Position numbers and translations under genes: made by a program. A DNA stretch of 64,000 nt. Origin: Saccharopolyspora ipomoeae. GTDB lineage: Bacteria > Actinomycetota > Actinomycetes > Mycobacteriales > Pseudonocardiaceae. The first letter of the stretch is position 1. Each line of letters begins with the position of its first letter. Below the pieces are notes generated by a model. It did not search any database and was not told the DNA's origin. It was given only the letters and a program-made list of their open reading frames with translations. Where the stretch lies: contig NZ_JASAOF010000006.1 of NCBI RefSeq assembly GCF_029952525.1, forward strand, positions 1 through 64,000. Direction: 5' to 3'. Below are positions 1-8,498 of the stretch, one piece after another.

Positions 1-210
1 GTCACCGCCCTCGTGCGGTGACCACCCCCGGTTCCCGCGAAAGTCGGTGAGCCCGGGGACGTTCCACATCGGACGTTCCCGGGAACGCCGGCCTCGTCGG
101 AAAAACCTTCCTGAAATGAAAACGGTCCCTGCCGCAAGGTGCAGGTTCGCAGGCGTGTCTAGCGAGCGCTGCGGTGACCGAAGTCGACAGAAGGAATACC
201 TGAGGCCGAC
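1..210. other. Upstream region of the MTHFR gene
   Basis: Frame 1 is open from base 1 and stops at the TGA at 19-21, so the first bases may be the tail of a plus-strand gene cut by the window edge. This is too short to identify. A perfect 14-bp palindrome, CGTTCCCGGGAACG, lies at 74-87. I see no convincing riboswitch or promoter hexamers. A TGAGG Shine-Dalgarno lies just before the ATG at 211. Confidence 0.4.
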
Positions 211-1098
211 ATGACCACCATCGCACTCGAACTGGTTCCGCCCGACCTCGACGGCGGTGTGCAGAGGGCCGTTGAAGAAGGACAGAAGATCGCCGAGCTC
301 AGCCGCCAATTCGGGCTGACCGGCCGCATCCGGCACGTGATGATCCCCGGGATCATCCAGGAGGACAGCGACCGCCCGGTCGACTTCCGCCCCAAGATGG
401 ACACCATCGACTTCTGGCGCACCATCCGCCCGGAACTCGGCGGCGACGTCCGCGGCCTGTGCACGCAGGTCACCGCCTTCCACGACGAGCCCGCCCTGAC
501 CGAGCGCCTGCAGGCCCTGCGCGACGCCGACATGGACGGCATCGCCTTCGTCGGCGTCCCGCGCACCATGGCCGATGGCGAGGGCCCCGGCGTGGCGCCC
601 GTCGACGCGCTCACCAAGTTCCAGGACGTCGTCCCGCACCGCGGCTCGATCCTCATCCCCACTCGCGAGGGCGAGCAGGGCCGCTTCGGGTTCAAGTGCG
701 AGCGCGGCGCCACCTACGGCATGACGCAGCTGCTCTACTCCGATGCGATCGTGGACTTCCTCGAGGAGTTCGCGCGCACCACGCCGCACCGCCCCGAGAT
801 CCTGCTGTCGTTCGGGTTCATCCCCGGCGTGGAGAGCAAGAAGAAGCTCATCCAGTGGCTGATCCAGGACCCGGGCAACGCGGCCGTGGCCGCCGAGCAG
901 GAGTTCGTCGCCCGCACCGCCGAGCTCGGCTTCGAGCAGCGCAAGCAGGCGGTCGTCGACCTCTACAAGCGGGTCATCGACGGCGTGCACGACCTCGGAT
1001 TCCCGATCAGCGTCCACCTCGAAGCGCCCTACGGCTACAACGCCCCGGCGTTCGAGACCTTCGCCGCCCTGCTCGACCACTGGGAGCCCGGCGAGTAA
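211..1098 (+). CDS. Mycobacterial-type methylenetetrahydrofolate reductase
   Basis: This 295-residue protein closely resembles, from memory, the Rv2172c family of actinobacteria, a noncanonical methylenetetrahydrofolate reductase that makes 5-methyl-THF for methionine synthesis in the cytoplasm. Supporting stretches are IALELVPP at the N-terminus, RIRHVMIPGII near residue 43, KPKMD-like PKMDTIDFW near 64, GVPRTMADGEG near 113, FGFKCERGATYGMTQLLYSD around 155-175 and LIQDPGNAAVAAEQEF near 215. The start has a TGAGG ribosome site seven bases upstream. The gene stands alone, followed by a hairpin terminator. It lacks obvious similarity to E. coli MetF motifs, so an annotation as a plain MetF would be imprecise; the functional call rests on family recognition rather than on visible active-site residues. 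Confidence 0.75.
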   Translation: MTTIALELVPPDLDGGVQRAVEEGQKIAELSRQFGLTGRIRHVMIPGIIQEDSDRPVDFRPKMDTIDFWRTIRPELGGDVRGLCTQVTAFHDEPALTERLQALRDADMDGIAFVGVPRTMADGEGPGVAPVDALTKFQDVVPHRGSILIPTREGEQGRFGFKCERGATYGMTQLLYSDAIVDFLEEFARTTPHRPEILLSFGFIPGVESKKKLIQWLIQDPGNAAVAAEQEFVARTAELGFEQRKQAVVDLYKRVIDGVHDLGFPISVHLEAPYGYNAPAFETFAALLDHWEPGE

Positions 1099-1122
1099 CG
1101 ACCACCCGGCTGGGAATCGCGG

Positions 1123-1164
1123 AGCCCCGCCACCGCAGCGCGACACGCCTGCGGCGGCGGGGCT
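1123..1164 (+). terminator. Hairpin terminator after MTHFR gene
   Basis: Two 16-base arms, 1123-1138 and 1149-1164, pair with one mismatch around a 10-base loop. The stem is very GC-rich and is followed by only a short TTCG, which is usual for actinobacterial terminators that lack a U tract. Confidence 0.65.
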
Positions 1165-1706
1165 TCGTGCTGCCCGGACCAGCGTTCGAGTGAGAATCCG
1201 AAGACGTAGTCGCCACCGGGCCGGTGCGGGGCGTCATCGCCGTCCGCTACACGAGTCCACCGGAGAGACGTCAGCATCCGTTCGGGTGATCGCGAATGTC
1301 GGAACAGGTACCGAACGAAGCGATCAAAACCCTTCCGAGTTTCGGCGTGGCCGATCGCGGTCGTTCTCAACCGATCATTTCTTCGCTAAGGTCGATGCGC
1401 TGGTCAGCGGTTACCCTGACCCATTGTGCAACGGTGCACCGGTTTGCGAATAAACCACACGTGCGCCGACCCGAAAACACTCACTGCTGCGGTGATCGGT
1501 GCCCGCACGCCGACTGCCGGCAGCACCGGAAGGAACCCGTCGATGTCCTTGTCACCTGCAGGTTCGGGCCCGCTCGCGGGGTCGCCGATTCACCGGAACG
1601 TCCGATTGCGAACCGGGTTCGGATTGGATTCCAGTGCGCTGCGAGAGCAAATCGGAAACTGATGCGTAACGCGAACGACCAATTCGTCGTTGACGGGAAA
1701 TAGGCG
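1165..1706. other. Gene-free, relatively AT-rich stretch
   Basis: About 540 bases between the MTHFR terminator and the acyltransferase gene. Base composition is visibly lower in GC than the flanking genes. The open frames crossing it have poor third-position GC and rare codons, so I do not call them genes. A GTGCA-ACGG-TGCAC inverted repeat is at 1426-1439. The region probably holds the promoter and a long leader of the acyltransferase gene, but I cannot place hexamers with confidence. Confidence 0.5.
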
Positions 1707-3056
1707 ATGAACGGAACCGAAACGTCCACCCGGAGTGAACTCACACCGCTCGACTGGGCATTTCTGTGCATGGAGCAGGAGGACACGCCCATGCACGTCG
1801 GCGCGGTCGCGGTGTTCCGCGCCGACGGCCCGGTCGACCGCGACCGGCTGCGGCGGCTGCTCGCCGAACGCGCCCAGCGCATCGGCCGGCTGCGGATGCG
1901 GCTGGAACGCTCGTGGCTGCAACCCCACTGGCGCGAAGCCCGCGACTTCGACGCCGCCGAGCACGTCCACGACCACGAGGTGCCCAGCCCCGGAGGCCGC
2001 GAGGAACTCGCGGTCCTGACCTCCGAGCTGATCGCCGACCCCCTCGACCAGCGGCGCCCGCTGTGGGAGCTGCACCTGATCACCGGCCTGGCCGACAACC
2101 GGTTCGCGGTGCTGATGAAGTTCCACCACTCGCTGGTCGACGGGCACGACGCCGTCGAGGTCGGGGTGCGGCTGCTCGACGAGTTCACCGACCTCACCGA
2201 CACGCCCGCGACACCCCCGGGCCACCCGATCGAGGAAGCGCTCGGACTCCTCGGCAAACCGGACAAGCTGGTCGGGGCGCTGCGCGGCACGCTGGCGAAG
2301 TCCGGTGAGTCGCTGGGCATCGCCGCCTCGGTGGTGCGCAACATGCGGATCCCGGCGCAGTCCTCCCCGATGCACGCCCCGACCTCACCGGCCCGCAGGC
2401 TCGCGCTGGTGCCCGTCGACCTGGCCGACATCCGCCGCATCCGCTCCCGGCACGGCGGCGGCACCACCAACGACGTCGTGCTCGCGGTGATCACCGGAGC
2501 CCTGCGCCGGTGGATGGCCGACCGCGGCACCGACGTCGCCGAGGTGCCGGTGCGCGTGCTGATCCCGGTGTGCCGACGGCGCCGCAACCAGCCGCGCACC
2601 GGCAACAACCAGCTCTCCGGCTACCTGTGCGGGCTGCCGATCGACGAGCCCGACCCGGGCGCGCGCCTGAAGTCCCTCCGCGACGAGATGAGCGCCAACA
2701 AGAGCGGCGGTCCGCTGCGCGGCCCGGGAGCGTTCCCGGTGCTGGCGGGGAGGCTGCCGCAGCTGCTGCACCACGTCGCCACGCCGCTGGTCTCCCAGGG
2801 CGCGCCGCTGCTGTTCGACACGATGGTCACCAACGTGCCGCTGCCGAGGTTCCACGCGGCCCTCGACGGCGCCGAGGTCACCGAGCTGTTCCCGCTCGCA
2901 CCGCTGGCCGCCGGCCACTCGCTGTCGATCGCCGTCTCGCAGTTCCGCGACACCGTGCACATCGGGGTCCAGGCGAACCGGGCCGCGCTGCCCGACATGG
3001 AGAAGCTCGCCGAGGCGCTGCCGCAGGCGGTCGCCGAACTCTGCGACGGGACGTGA
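1707..3056 (+). CDS. WS/DGAT family wax ester synthase/diacylglycerol acyltransferase
   Basis: A 449-residue member of the bifunctional wax ester synthase/acyl-CoA:diacylglycerol acyltransferase family, which esterifies fatty acyl-CoA with diacylglycerol or fatty alcohols for storage lipid at the membrane-lipid interface. The catalytic HHxxxDG motif is present as HHSLVDG at about residues 140-146. The N-terminal LTPLDWAFLCMEQEDTPMHVGAV stretch and the C-terminal NVPLPRFH and SQFRDTVHIGVQANR segments are typical of the family, and the length is normal. The ATG at 1707 follows an AAATAGGCG stretch. Three bases separate the stop from a carboxylesterase gene, so the two are probably co-transcribed, suggesting a linked acyl-ester synthesis and hydrolysis role. 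Confidence 0.9.
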   Translation: MNGTETSTRSELTPLDWAFLCMEQEDTPMHVGAVAVFRADGPVDRDRLRRLLAERAQRIGRLRMRLERSWLQPHWREARDFDAAEHVHDHEVPSPGGREELAVLTSELIADPLDQRRPLWELHLITGLADNRFAVLMKFHHSLVDGHDAVEVGVRLLDEFTDLTDTPATPPGHPIEEALGLLGKPDKLVGALRGTLAKSGESLGIAASVVRNMRIPAQSSPMHAPTSPARRLALVPVDLADIRRIRSRHGGGTTNDVVLAVITGALRRWMADRGTDVAEVPVRVLIPVCRRRRNQPRTGNNQLSGYLCGLPIDEPDPGARLKSLRDEMSANKSGGPLRGPGAFPVLAGRLPQLLHHVATPLVSQGAPLLFDTMVTNVPLPRFHAALDGAEVTELFPLAPLAAGHSLSIAVSQFRDTVHIGVQANRAALPDMEKLAEALPQAVAELCDGT

Positions 3057-3059
3057 GAG

Positions 3060-4571
3060 ATGGTCGAGGAGAACTCGTCCGCGTTATCCGGTTTCCAGTG
3101 GCTCTACGGTGGCGTGGACCTCATCGTCCGCACCGAGCACGGCGCCGTCCGGGGCGTCGCCGACGGCGACGTCATGGCGTTCAAGGGAATCCCGTACGCG
3201 GCGCCGCTGGACGGCCCGCGCCGGTTCCAGGCGCCGGTGGCGCCGCCGAGGTGGGACGGGCTGCGCGACGCCTCCCGGCACAGCGCGTCGGTGCCGCAGG
3301 CGCCGATCCCGCCGCTGCCCGCGATCTGGCGTCCCGGCGACGCGACCGACTGCCTGACGGTCAACGTCTGGACGCCGGATCGCGGCGGGCACCTGCCGGT
3401 GATGGTGTGGTTCCACGGCGGCGCGTTCCTCGGCGGAACGGCCTCCACCGACGGTTTCGACGGCGCGGTGCTGGCGCGCGACGGCGTGGTCGTGGTGACC
3501 GTCAACTACCGCGTCGGCTACGAGGGGTTCGGCTGGGTCGAGGACGCGCCGTCCAACCGCGGCATCCTCGACCAGCTCGCGGCGCTGCGCTGGGTCCGCG
3601 ACAACATCATCTCCTTCGGCGGGAACCCGGACAACGTCACGATCTTCGGCGAATCGGCCGGGGGAGTGTCGGTGGCGACGCTGGTCGCCGGTTCCGGGCG
3701 ACGCGGGCTGTTCCGCCGCGCCATCGCGCAGAGCCCGGCGGCGATGTACGTCGACGAGGACGAGGCCCGCAAGCTCGGCGAGCTCATCACCGGCCCGCTC
3801 GGGATCCCGCCGACCGCGAGCGGGCTCGCCGGGATCCCGCCCGAGGCCCTGCACGCCGCGCAGGCCCCGGCGATGGCCGAGATCAGCGCGAACCGCGAGG
3901 TGTGGACCAACAACCTGCCCTACAACGTCGTCCTCGACGGCGAGGTGCTCGCCGAACTGCCGTGGGTGGCGATGCGCGGCAGCGCGGCCCACGGCATCGA
4001 CGTGATCGCCGGGTTCAACCGCGACGAGGCGACGAGCTTCACGGCCGACCTGCCCGCCGAGGCCCGCGACGTCGAGAGCTTGGCGCGCGCCCTGCACCTG
4101 CCGGGATCGACGGCCGCCGAGTACCGCTCGGCCTACCCGGGCGCGTCCGACTCCGATTTGCACACGATTCTGCTCAGCGACCAGCTGTTCCGGATGCCCG
4201 CCGTCTGGATGGCGGAAGCCGTGGCGACCGCCGGTGGGCGCGGGTTCCTCTACGAGTTCACCTGGGAGACCCCGCAGCGCGACGGGGTGCTCGGCGCGAC
4301 GCACGGGCTGGACGTGCCGTTCACCTTCGGCCGGTGCGACGACCCGCTGGCGGTGCAGATGCTCGGCGAGGAGCCCGCCGGGTTCGACGCGCTGTCGGCG
4401 GAGATCCGCCGGTCCTGGACGGCCTTCGCCGCGACCGGCGACCCCGGGTGGCCGCTGTACCGCCTGGCGGAGCGGCAGACGCGGATCTTCGACGACCCGG
4501 TCTCGGTGGCCGCCGACCCGATCCGCGGGTCCCGGCAGATCTGGGCGCACCGGTTCCCCGAACTTGGTTGA
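3060..4571 (+). CDS. Type B carboxylesterase
   Basis: A 503-residue alpha/beta-hydrolase of the carboxylesterase/para-nitrobenzyl esterase family. The oxyanion-hole segment FHGGAF is near residue 120, the nucleophile elbow FGESAGG is at about 195-201 (catalytic Ser near 198), and ATHGLDVPF near 417 supplies the histidine. No signal peptide is visible, so a cytoplasmic enzyme is expected. It lies three bases after the WS/DGAT gene. The start is uncertain: ATG 3060 has a GAGAG site but adds about 18 residues that the paralogue at 8499 lacks, and codon 9 of that extension is a rare TTA; a GTG at 3114 would remove both. The protein is strongly similar over its whole length to the esterase at 8499-9953. 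Confidence 0.88.
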   Translation: MVEENSSALSGFQWLYGGVDLIVRTEHGAVRGVADGDVMAFKGIPYAAPLDGPRRFQAPVAPPRWDGLRDASRHSASVPQAPIPPLPAIWRPGDATDCLTVNVWTPDRGGHLPVMVWFHGGAFLGGTASTDGFDGAVLARDGVVVVTVNYRVGYEGFGWVEDAPSNRGILDQLAALRWVRDNIISFGGNPDNVTIFGESAGGVSVATLVAGSGRRGLFRRAIAQSPAAMYVDEDEARKLGELITGPLGIPPTASGLAGIPPEALHAAQAPAMAEISANREVWTNNLPYNVVLDGEVLAELPWVAMRGSAAHGIDVIAGFNRDEATSFTADLPAEARDVESLARALHLPGSTAAEYRSAYPGASDSDLHTILLSDQLFRMPAVWMAEAVATAGGRGFLYEFTWETPQRDGVLGATHGLDVPFTFGRCDDPLAVQMLGEEPAGFDALSAEIRRSWTAFAATGDPGWPLYRLAERQTRIFDDPVSVAADPIRGSRQIWAHRFPELG

Positions 4572-4639
4572 GGCCTCAAGCTGTTCGGCTCGTCCGCCGG
4601 GTTAGTGTGTGGGCGGTTCGTGCAGCGGGAGGTAGAGCG

Positions 4640-6040
4640 ATGGTGGACAACTCGGACAACGCGGCGCTGCGGGCCCTGCGGGCCGCTCTGCCGGACGAGG
4701 TGCTGCTCACCGATCCGGACTCCACCGGGCGCTTCTCCCACGACGAGGCCGAGTGGGCGCCCTACGGCAAGCCGCTCGCCGTCGTGCGCGCCCGCGGCAC
4801 CGACGACGTCGTCGCCGCGGTCCGGGTCTGCGCCGAGCACCGGGTTCCCGTCGTGCCGCGCGGCGCCGGGACCGGCCTGTCGGGTGGCGCGAACGCCGTG
4901 GACGGCTGCGTGCTGATCTCGCTGGAGGGCATGAACGAGATCCTGGAGATCAACCCGCGCGAGCAGCTGGCCGTGGTGCAGCCCGGCGTCGTCAACGACG
5001 ACCTGCGCGCCGCCTGCCGCGAGCACGGCGCGTGGTACCCGCCCGACCCGGCGAGCTCGCCCTGGTCGACCATCGGCGGCAACGTCTCCACCAACGCCGG
5101 TGGAGTGTGCTGCGTGAAGTACGGCGTGACCAGGGACTACGTGCTCGGTCTCGAAGCCGTCGTGGGCTCGGGCGAGGTCGTGCGGCTCGGGAGGCGCACC
5201 GCCAAGGGCGTCGCCGGGTACGACCTGTGCGGGCTGTTCGTCGGATCCGAGGGCACGCTCGGCATCGTCACCGAGGTGACGGTGAAGCTGCTGCCGGGCC
5301 TGCGCGCGCCCGAGCGCACCGTGGTGGGCTACTTCGACTCGCTGGTCGCCGCCGGGGAGGCGGTGGCCGCCGTCGCGGCCTCCGGCGTGGTGCCCTCGGC
5401 GCTGGAACTGCTCGACCAGCACTGCCTGCGCGCGGTCGACGACTGGAAGAACATGGGCCTGTCCGCCGAGGCCAACGTGCTGCTGCTGGGCCGCTCCGAC
5501 ACACCGGGGCAGGCGGGCGAGCAGGAGGTCGACACCCTGGTGCGCTGCTTCGACGAGGCCGGCGCGACCTGGAGCGCCCGCTCCACCGACGAGCAGGAGG
5601 CCGACGCGCTGTTCTCGGCCCGCCGCCTCGCCTACCCGGCGCTGGAGCGCCTCGGCCCGCTGCTCACCGAGGACGTCTGCGTCCCGCGCGCCCTGGTTCC
5701 CGACATGCTCGCGCGCATCGAAGCCGCGGCGCAGCGGCACGACACCCAGATCGCCAACATCGCCCACGCCGGCGACGGCAACCTGCACCCGCTGATCATC
5801 ACCCCGCCCGGGGACGACGACGCCCGCCTGCGCGCCCAGCGCGCCTTCGACGACATCGTCACCGACGCCATCGAGCTCGGCGGCACGGTCACCGGTGAGC
5901 ACGGCGTCGGCCTGCTCAAGCGCAAGGGCCTGCACGCCGAGCTCTCGCCCAAGGTCATCGACATGCACCACGACGTCAAGAACGCCCTCGACCCCACCGG
6001 AATCTTCAACCCCGGCAAGGTCTTCGGCGACCCCTCCTGA
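4640..6040 (+). CDS. FAD-linked oxidase, GlcD/D-lactate dehydrogenase type
   Basis: A 466-residue oxidoreductase with an N-terminal FAD_binding_4 (VAO/PCMH) domain and C-terminal FAD-oxidase_C domain. The FAD loop PRGAGTGLSGGAN is near residue 74, STIGGNVSTNAGG near 145, and the C-terminal GEHGVGLLKR near 420 is characteristic. Such enzymes oxidise 2-hydroxy acids (glycolate, D-lactate, 2-hydroxyglutarate). The ATG at 4640 has a good GGGAGGTAG site; the same frame stays open far upstream but that part is only a shadow of the neighbouring genes. It is a paralogue of the gene at 33488-34858. No GlcE or GlcF subunit follows, so it is likely a single-subunit D-2-hydroxyacid dehydrogenase; the substrate cannot be read from sequence. 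Confidence 0.87.
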   Translation: MVDNSDNAALRALRAALPDEVLLTDPDSTGRFSHDEAEWAPYGKPLAVVRARGTDDVVAAVRVCAEHRVPVVPRGAGTGLSGGANAVDGCVLISLEGMNEILEINPREQLAVVQPGVVNDDLRAACREHGAWYPPDPASSPWSTIGGNVSTNAGGVCCVKYGVTRDYVLGLEAVVGSGEVVRLGRRTAKGVAGYDLCGLFVGSEGTLGIVTEVTVKLLPGLRAPERTVVGYFDSLVAAGEAVAAVAASGVVPSALELLDQHCLRAVDDWKNMGLSAEANVLLLGRSDTPGQAGEQEVDTLVRCFDEAGATWSARSTDEQEADALFSARRLAYPALERLGPLLTEDVCVPRALVPDMLARIEAAAQRHDTQIANIAHAGDGNLHPLIITPPGDDDARLRAQRAFDDIVTDAIELGGTVTGEHGVGLLKRKGLHAELSPKVIDMHHDVKNALDPTGIFNPGKVFGDPS

Positions 6041-6077
6041 TCCGAGGCCGCCTCACGCGAGGTGGGGCTCCGGGAAC

Positions 6078-6149
6078 GGGACAGTTCTAGCCATAATTGA
6101 CCGGACAAAAGGGACGCCAACCCCGGGTGATTCTGGCTAAAACTGTCCC
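6078..6149. repeat. 72-bp MITE-like inverted repeat element
   Basis: Terminal arms GGGACAGTTCTAGCCA (6078-6093) and TGGCTAAAACTGTCCC (6134-6149) are inverted with one mismatch in 16 bases, and weaker pairing continues inward for about ten more. The core is AT-richer than its surroundings. The element sits between the convergent ends of the glcD-like gene and the EamA gene. It could be a miniature transposable element, a solo remnant of an insertion sequence end pair, or a bidirectional terminator; it encodes nothing. Confidence 0.6.
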
Positions 6150-6186
6150 CCTCCAGGAACTCCTCGCCCAGGAGCGCACCTCGGGG

Positions 6187-7098
6187 CTAGTGGGGGAGGC
6201 GGGTGCGGACCGAGAGGGCGGCGAAGGCCACGACCGCCAGGCCGCCGAGCAGCGTCGACCAGGTCAGCGGTTCGGCCAGCAGCAGCGCCGCCCAGAGGAT
6301 GGTCATCACGGGTTGGGTGAGCTGGATCTGGCTGACCTGGGTCATCGGCCCGATCGCCAGCCCCCGGTACCAGGCCAGGAACCCGGTGTACTGGCTGACC
6401 ACCGCCAGGTAGCCGAAGGACGCCCACTGGATCGGCGTCGCGGCGGGCGGCTGCTCGGCCAGCGCGGCGGCGGTGAGCGCGATCATCACCGGAGCGGCCA
6501 CCACCAGGGACCACGAGATGGTCTGCCACGCGCCGAGTTCCCGCGCCAGCAGGCCGCCTTCGGCGTAGCCGATCGCCGCCGACACCACCGCTCCGAACAG
6601 CAGCAGGTCCGCGAGGTGCAGCCCGCCCAGGCCCTGCAGCGCGGCGAAGGACACCGCGGCGACCGCTCCCAGCGCGGCCAGGACCCAGAAGGCCTTCGGC
6701 GGGCGTTCGTGCCCGCGCAGCACCGCCATCACGGCGGTGGCGGCGGGAAGCACGCCGATCACGACCGCGCCGTGGGTGGCCGGCGTGGTGGTCAGGGCGT
6801 ACGAGGTGAGGAACGGGAACCCGACGACCACCCCGCCCGAGACCACCGCGACCCGCGCCCACTGGGTCCCTCGCGGCAGCCGCTGCCGCAGGGCCAGAAG
6901 CGCTGCGGCGGCGAGGATCCCGGCGACGGCGCCGCGACCGGCGGCGATGAGCAGCGGCGAGAGCCCGCCGACGGCGATGCGCGTGAACGGGACGGTGAAG
7001 GAGAACGCCAGGACGCCGAGGAACCCCCAGCCCAACCCCGCCCGAGACGGTGATAGCGCCGGTGGTGCGACTGCGATAGCGCTACTATTGTTTCTCAT
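6187..7098 (-). CDS. EamA/DMT family transporter
   Basis: A 303-residue inner-membrane protein with about ten hydrophobic segments arranged as two EamA repeats, typical of drug/metabolite exporters of the RhaT/YdcZ-like group that export amino acids or related metabolites. The first repeat opens with GWGFLGVLAFSFTVPFTR and the second contains GYLAVVSQYTGFLAWYRGLA. The ATG at 7098 is the only reasonable start and lacks a Shine-Dalgarno; a TATCGT -10 box on the same strand (plus coordinates 7104-7109) would put transcription at or near the A of ATG, suggesting a leaderless mRNA. It is divergent from, and overlaps by two bases, a MocR regulator that probably controls it. The exported substrate is unknown. 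Confidence 0.85.
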   Translation of the reverse strand: MRNNSSAIAVAPPALSPSRAGLGWGFLGVLAFSFTVPFTRIAVGGLSPLLIAAGRGAVAGILAAAALLALRQRLPRGTQWARVAVVSGGVVVGFPFLTSYALTTTPATHGAVVIGVLPAATAVMAVLRGHERPPKAFWVLAALGAVAAVSFAALQGLGGLHLADLLLFGAVVSAAIGYAEGGLLARELGAWQTISWSLVVAAPVMIALTAAALAEQPPAATPIQWASFGYLAVVSQYTGFLAWYRGLAIGPMTQVSQIQLTQPVMTILWAALLLAEPLTWSTLLGGLAVVAFAALSVRTRLPH

Positions 7099-7110
7099 GG
7101 TCGACGATAG
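7051..7110. promoter_or_regulatory. Divergent leaderless promoters and MocR operator candidates
   Basis: The plus-strand -10 candidate TACTAT is at 7083-7088 and the minus-strand candidate TATCGT is at 7104-7109; each lies five to eight bases before the opposing start codons at 7097 and 7098. GATAGCGC occurs twice in the same orientation (about 7052-7059 and 7075-7082), the second copy inside a TAGCGCTA palindrome. MocR proteins often bind direct repeats, so these are likely operator halves. The -35 boxes are not clear. Confidence 0.5.
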
Positions 7111-8473
7111 CAGTGGCCGGATCGTGGCGGAACTCCGCGCGTGGATGGCGACCGCGAAACCCGGGGCGAAGCTGCCCTCCACCCGCGAGCTGGCCGCGCG
7201 GCACGGGGCTGGTCCGGTGACGGTCCAGAAGGCGCTGCGCACCCTGAGCTCCCAGGGTTTGGTCGAAAGCAGGCCGGGCGTGGGCACTTTCGTGCGCTCG
7301 ACGAGAACGGCCCGACCGAACGACTACGGCTGGCAGACCGCAGCGCTGGGGTCGCCGCGGAACACGCGGCCCACGTTGCCCGCCGCGATGCGTCCCGCGC
7401 CCAACGACGTCATCGCGCTGCACTCCGGGTACCCGTGCCGCGAACTGCTACCCGAGCGGCTGGTCCGCTCCGCGTTCACCCGCGCCGCGCGCAGCGACGC
7501 GGTCGTCGACCGTCCCCCGTCAGCGGGCGTTCCGGAGCTGCAGGCCTGGTTCGCCGCCGAGCTCGGCACGGCTGTTCCCGGTGACGTGGTCGTCTTCCCC
7601 GGCAGCCAGAGCGGTTTGAGCGCGCTCTTCCGGGCGCTCGTCGGAGCCGGTCGGCCGCTGCTGGTGGAATCGCCCACCTACTGGGGTGCGATCGTCGCCG
7701 CCGCCCAGGTGGGGGTGCGGACGGTGCCCGTGCCGACCGGTCCGGACGGGCCGGACCCGGAGCAGCTGTCGCGGGCCTTCGAGACCACCGGTGCGCGCGC
7801 CTTCTACGCCCAGCCGAACTACGCCAATCCCACGGGGGTGCAGTGGTCCTCGCGGCTGGCCGAGGAGGTGCTCGACATCGCGCGCCGGCACGGCGCGTTC
7901 CTGATCGAGGACGACTGGGCCCACGACCTGGGCATCACCACCGATCCGACCCCGGTCGCCGCGCGCGACGAGGACGGGCACGTCGTCCACCTGCGGTCGC
8001 TGACCAAGACCGTGGCGCCGTCGGTGCGCGTGGCCGGGGTCATCGCGCGCGGACCGGCGCGCGAGCGGATCCTCGCCGACACGCAATCGGAGGCGGTCTA
8101 CGTCAGCGGCATGCTGCAGGCCGTGGCGCTCGACGTGGTGACCCAGCCCGCCTGGCGCACCTACCTGCGCGATCTCCGCGAGCAGCTCGCGGCCCGGCGC
8201 GACCTGCTCGCCGAAGCCGTCCGCGAGCACGTGCCCGGGGCGCACCTGGAGGTCCCGGCGGGTGGGCTCAACCTGTGGGTGCGCCTGCCCGACAGCACCG
8301 ATCTGCCCCGGCTCGTGCGCGACTGCGAGGACCGCGGGGTCGTGGTCGCCCCGGGTGACGAGTGGTTCCCCGCCGAGCCGACCGGGCGCTTCCTGCGCTT
8401 GAACTACGCGGGGCCGAACCCCGGGGCCTACCCCGAAGCGGCGCGGATCATCGGTGCGGCGGTGGTCGGATGA
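7097..8473 (+). CDS. MocR-type PLP-dependent transcriptional regulator
   Basis: A 458-residue fusion of an N-terminal GntR winged helix (about residues 10-75, with GAGPVTVQKALRTLSSQGLV as recognition helix region and VGTFV wing) to a class I aminotransferase-like domain. The PLP lysine is in RSLTKTVAPSVR near residue 303. Such proteins sense an amino compound or PLP itself and control vitamin B6, amino acid or exporter genes. I choose ATG 7097 because the protein begins at the helix-turn-helix from there and because a TACTAT -10 box fits a leaderless start; the frame remains open further upstream without homology. It probably regulates the divergent EamA exporter, and possibly the esterase that starts 25 bases downstream. 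Confidence 0.88.
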   Translation: MVDDSSGRIVAELRAWMATAKPGAKLPSTRELAARHGAGPVTVQKALRTLSSQGLVESRPGVGTFVRSTRTARPNDYGWQTAALGSPRNTRPTLPAAMRPAPNDVIALHSGYPCRELLPERLVRSAFTRAARSDAVVDRPPSAGVPELQAWFAAELGTAVPGDVVVFPGSQSGLSALFRALVGAGRPLLVESPTYWGAIVAAAQVGVRTVPVPTGPDGPDPEQLSRAFETTGARAFYAQPNYANPTGVQWSSRLAEEVLDIARRHGAFLIEDDWAHDLGITTDPTPVAARDEDGHVVHLRSLTKTVAPSVRVAGVIARGPARERILADTQSEAVYVSGMLQAVALDVVTQPAWRTYLRDLREQLAARRDLLAEAVREHVPGAHLEVPAGGLNLWVRLPDSTDLPRLVRDCEDRGVVVAPGDEWFPAEPTGRFLRLNYAGPNPGAYPEAARIIGAAVVG

Positions 8474-8498
8474 CCCCGTCTGATGGTTGTATGGATAC

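Noticed and set aside
1296-1703. 135-codon frame in the gap before the WS/DGAT gene
   Set aside because: Codon use is poor for this genome, cysteine and histidine content is odd, there is no ribosome site, and no family is recognised.
6097-7053. 318-codon plus-strand frame over the EamA gene
   Set aside because: Low-complexity Gly/Arg/His composition and full antisense overlap with a membrane protein gene that has family motifs.
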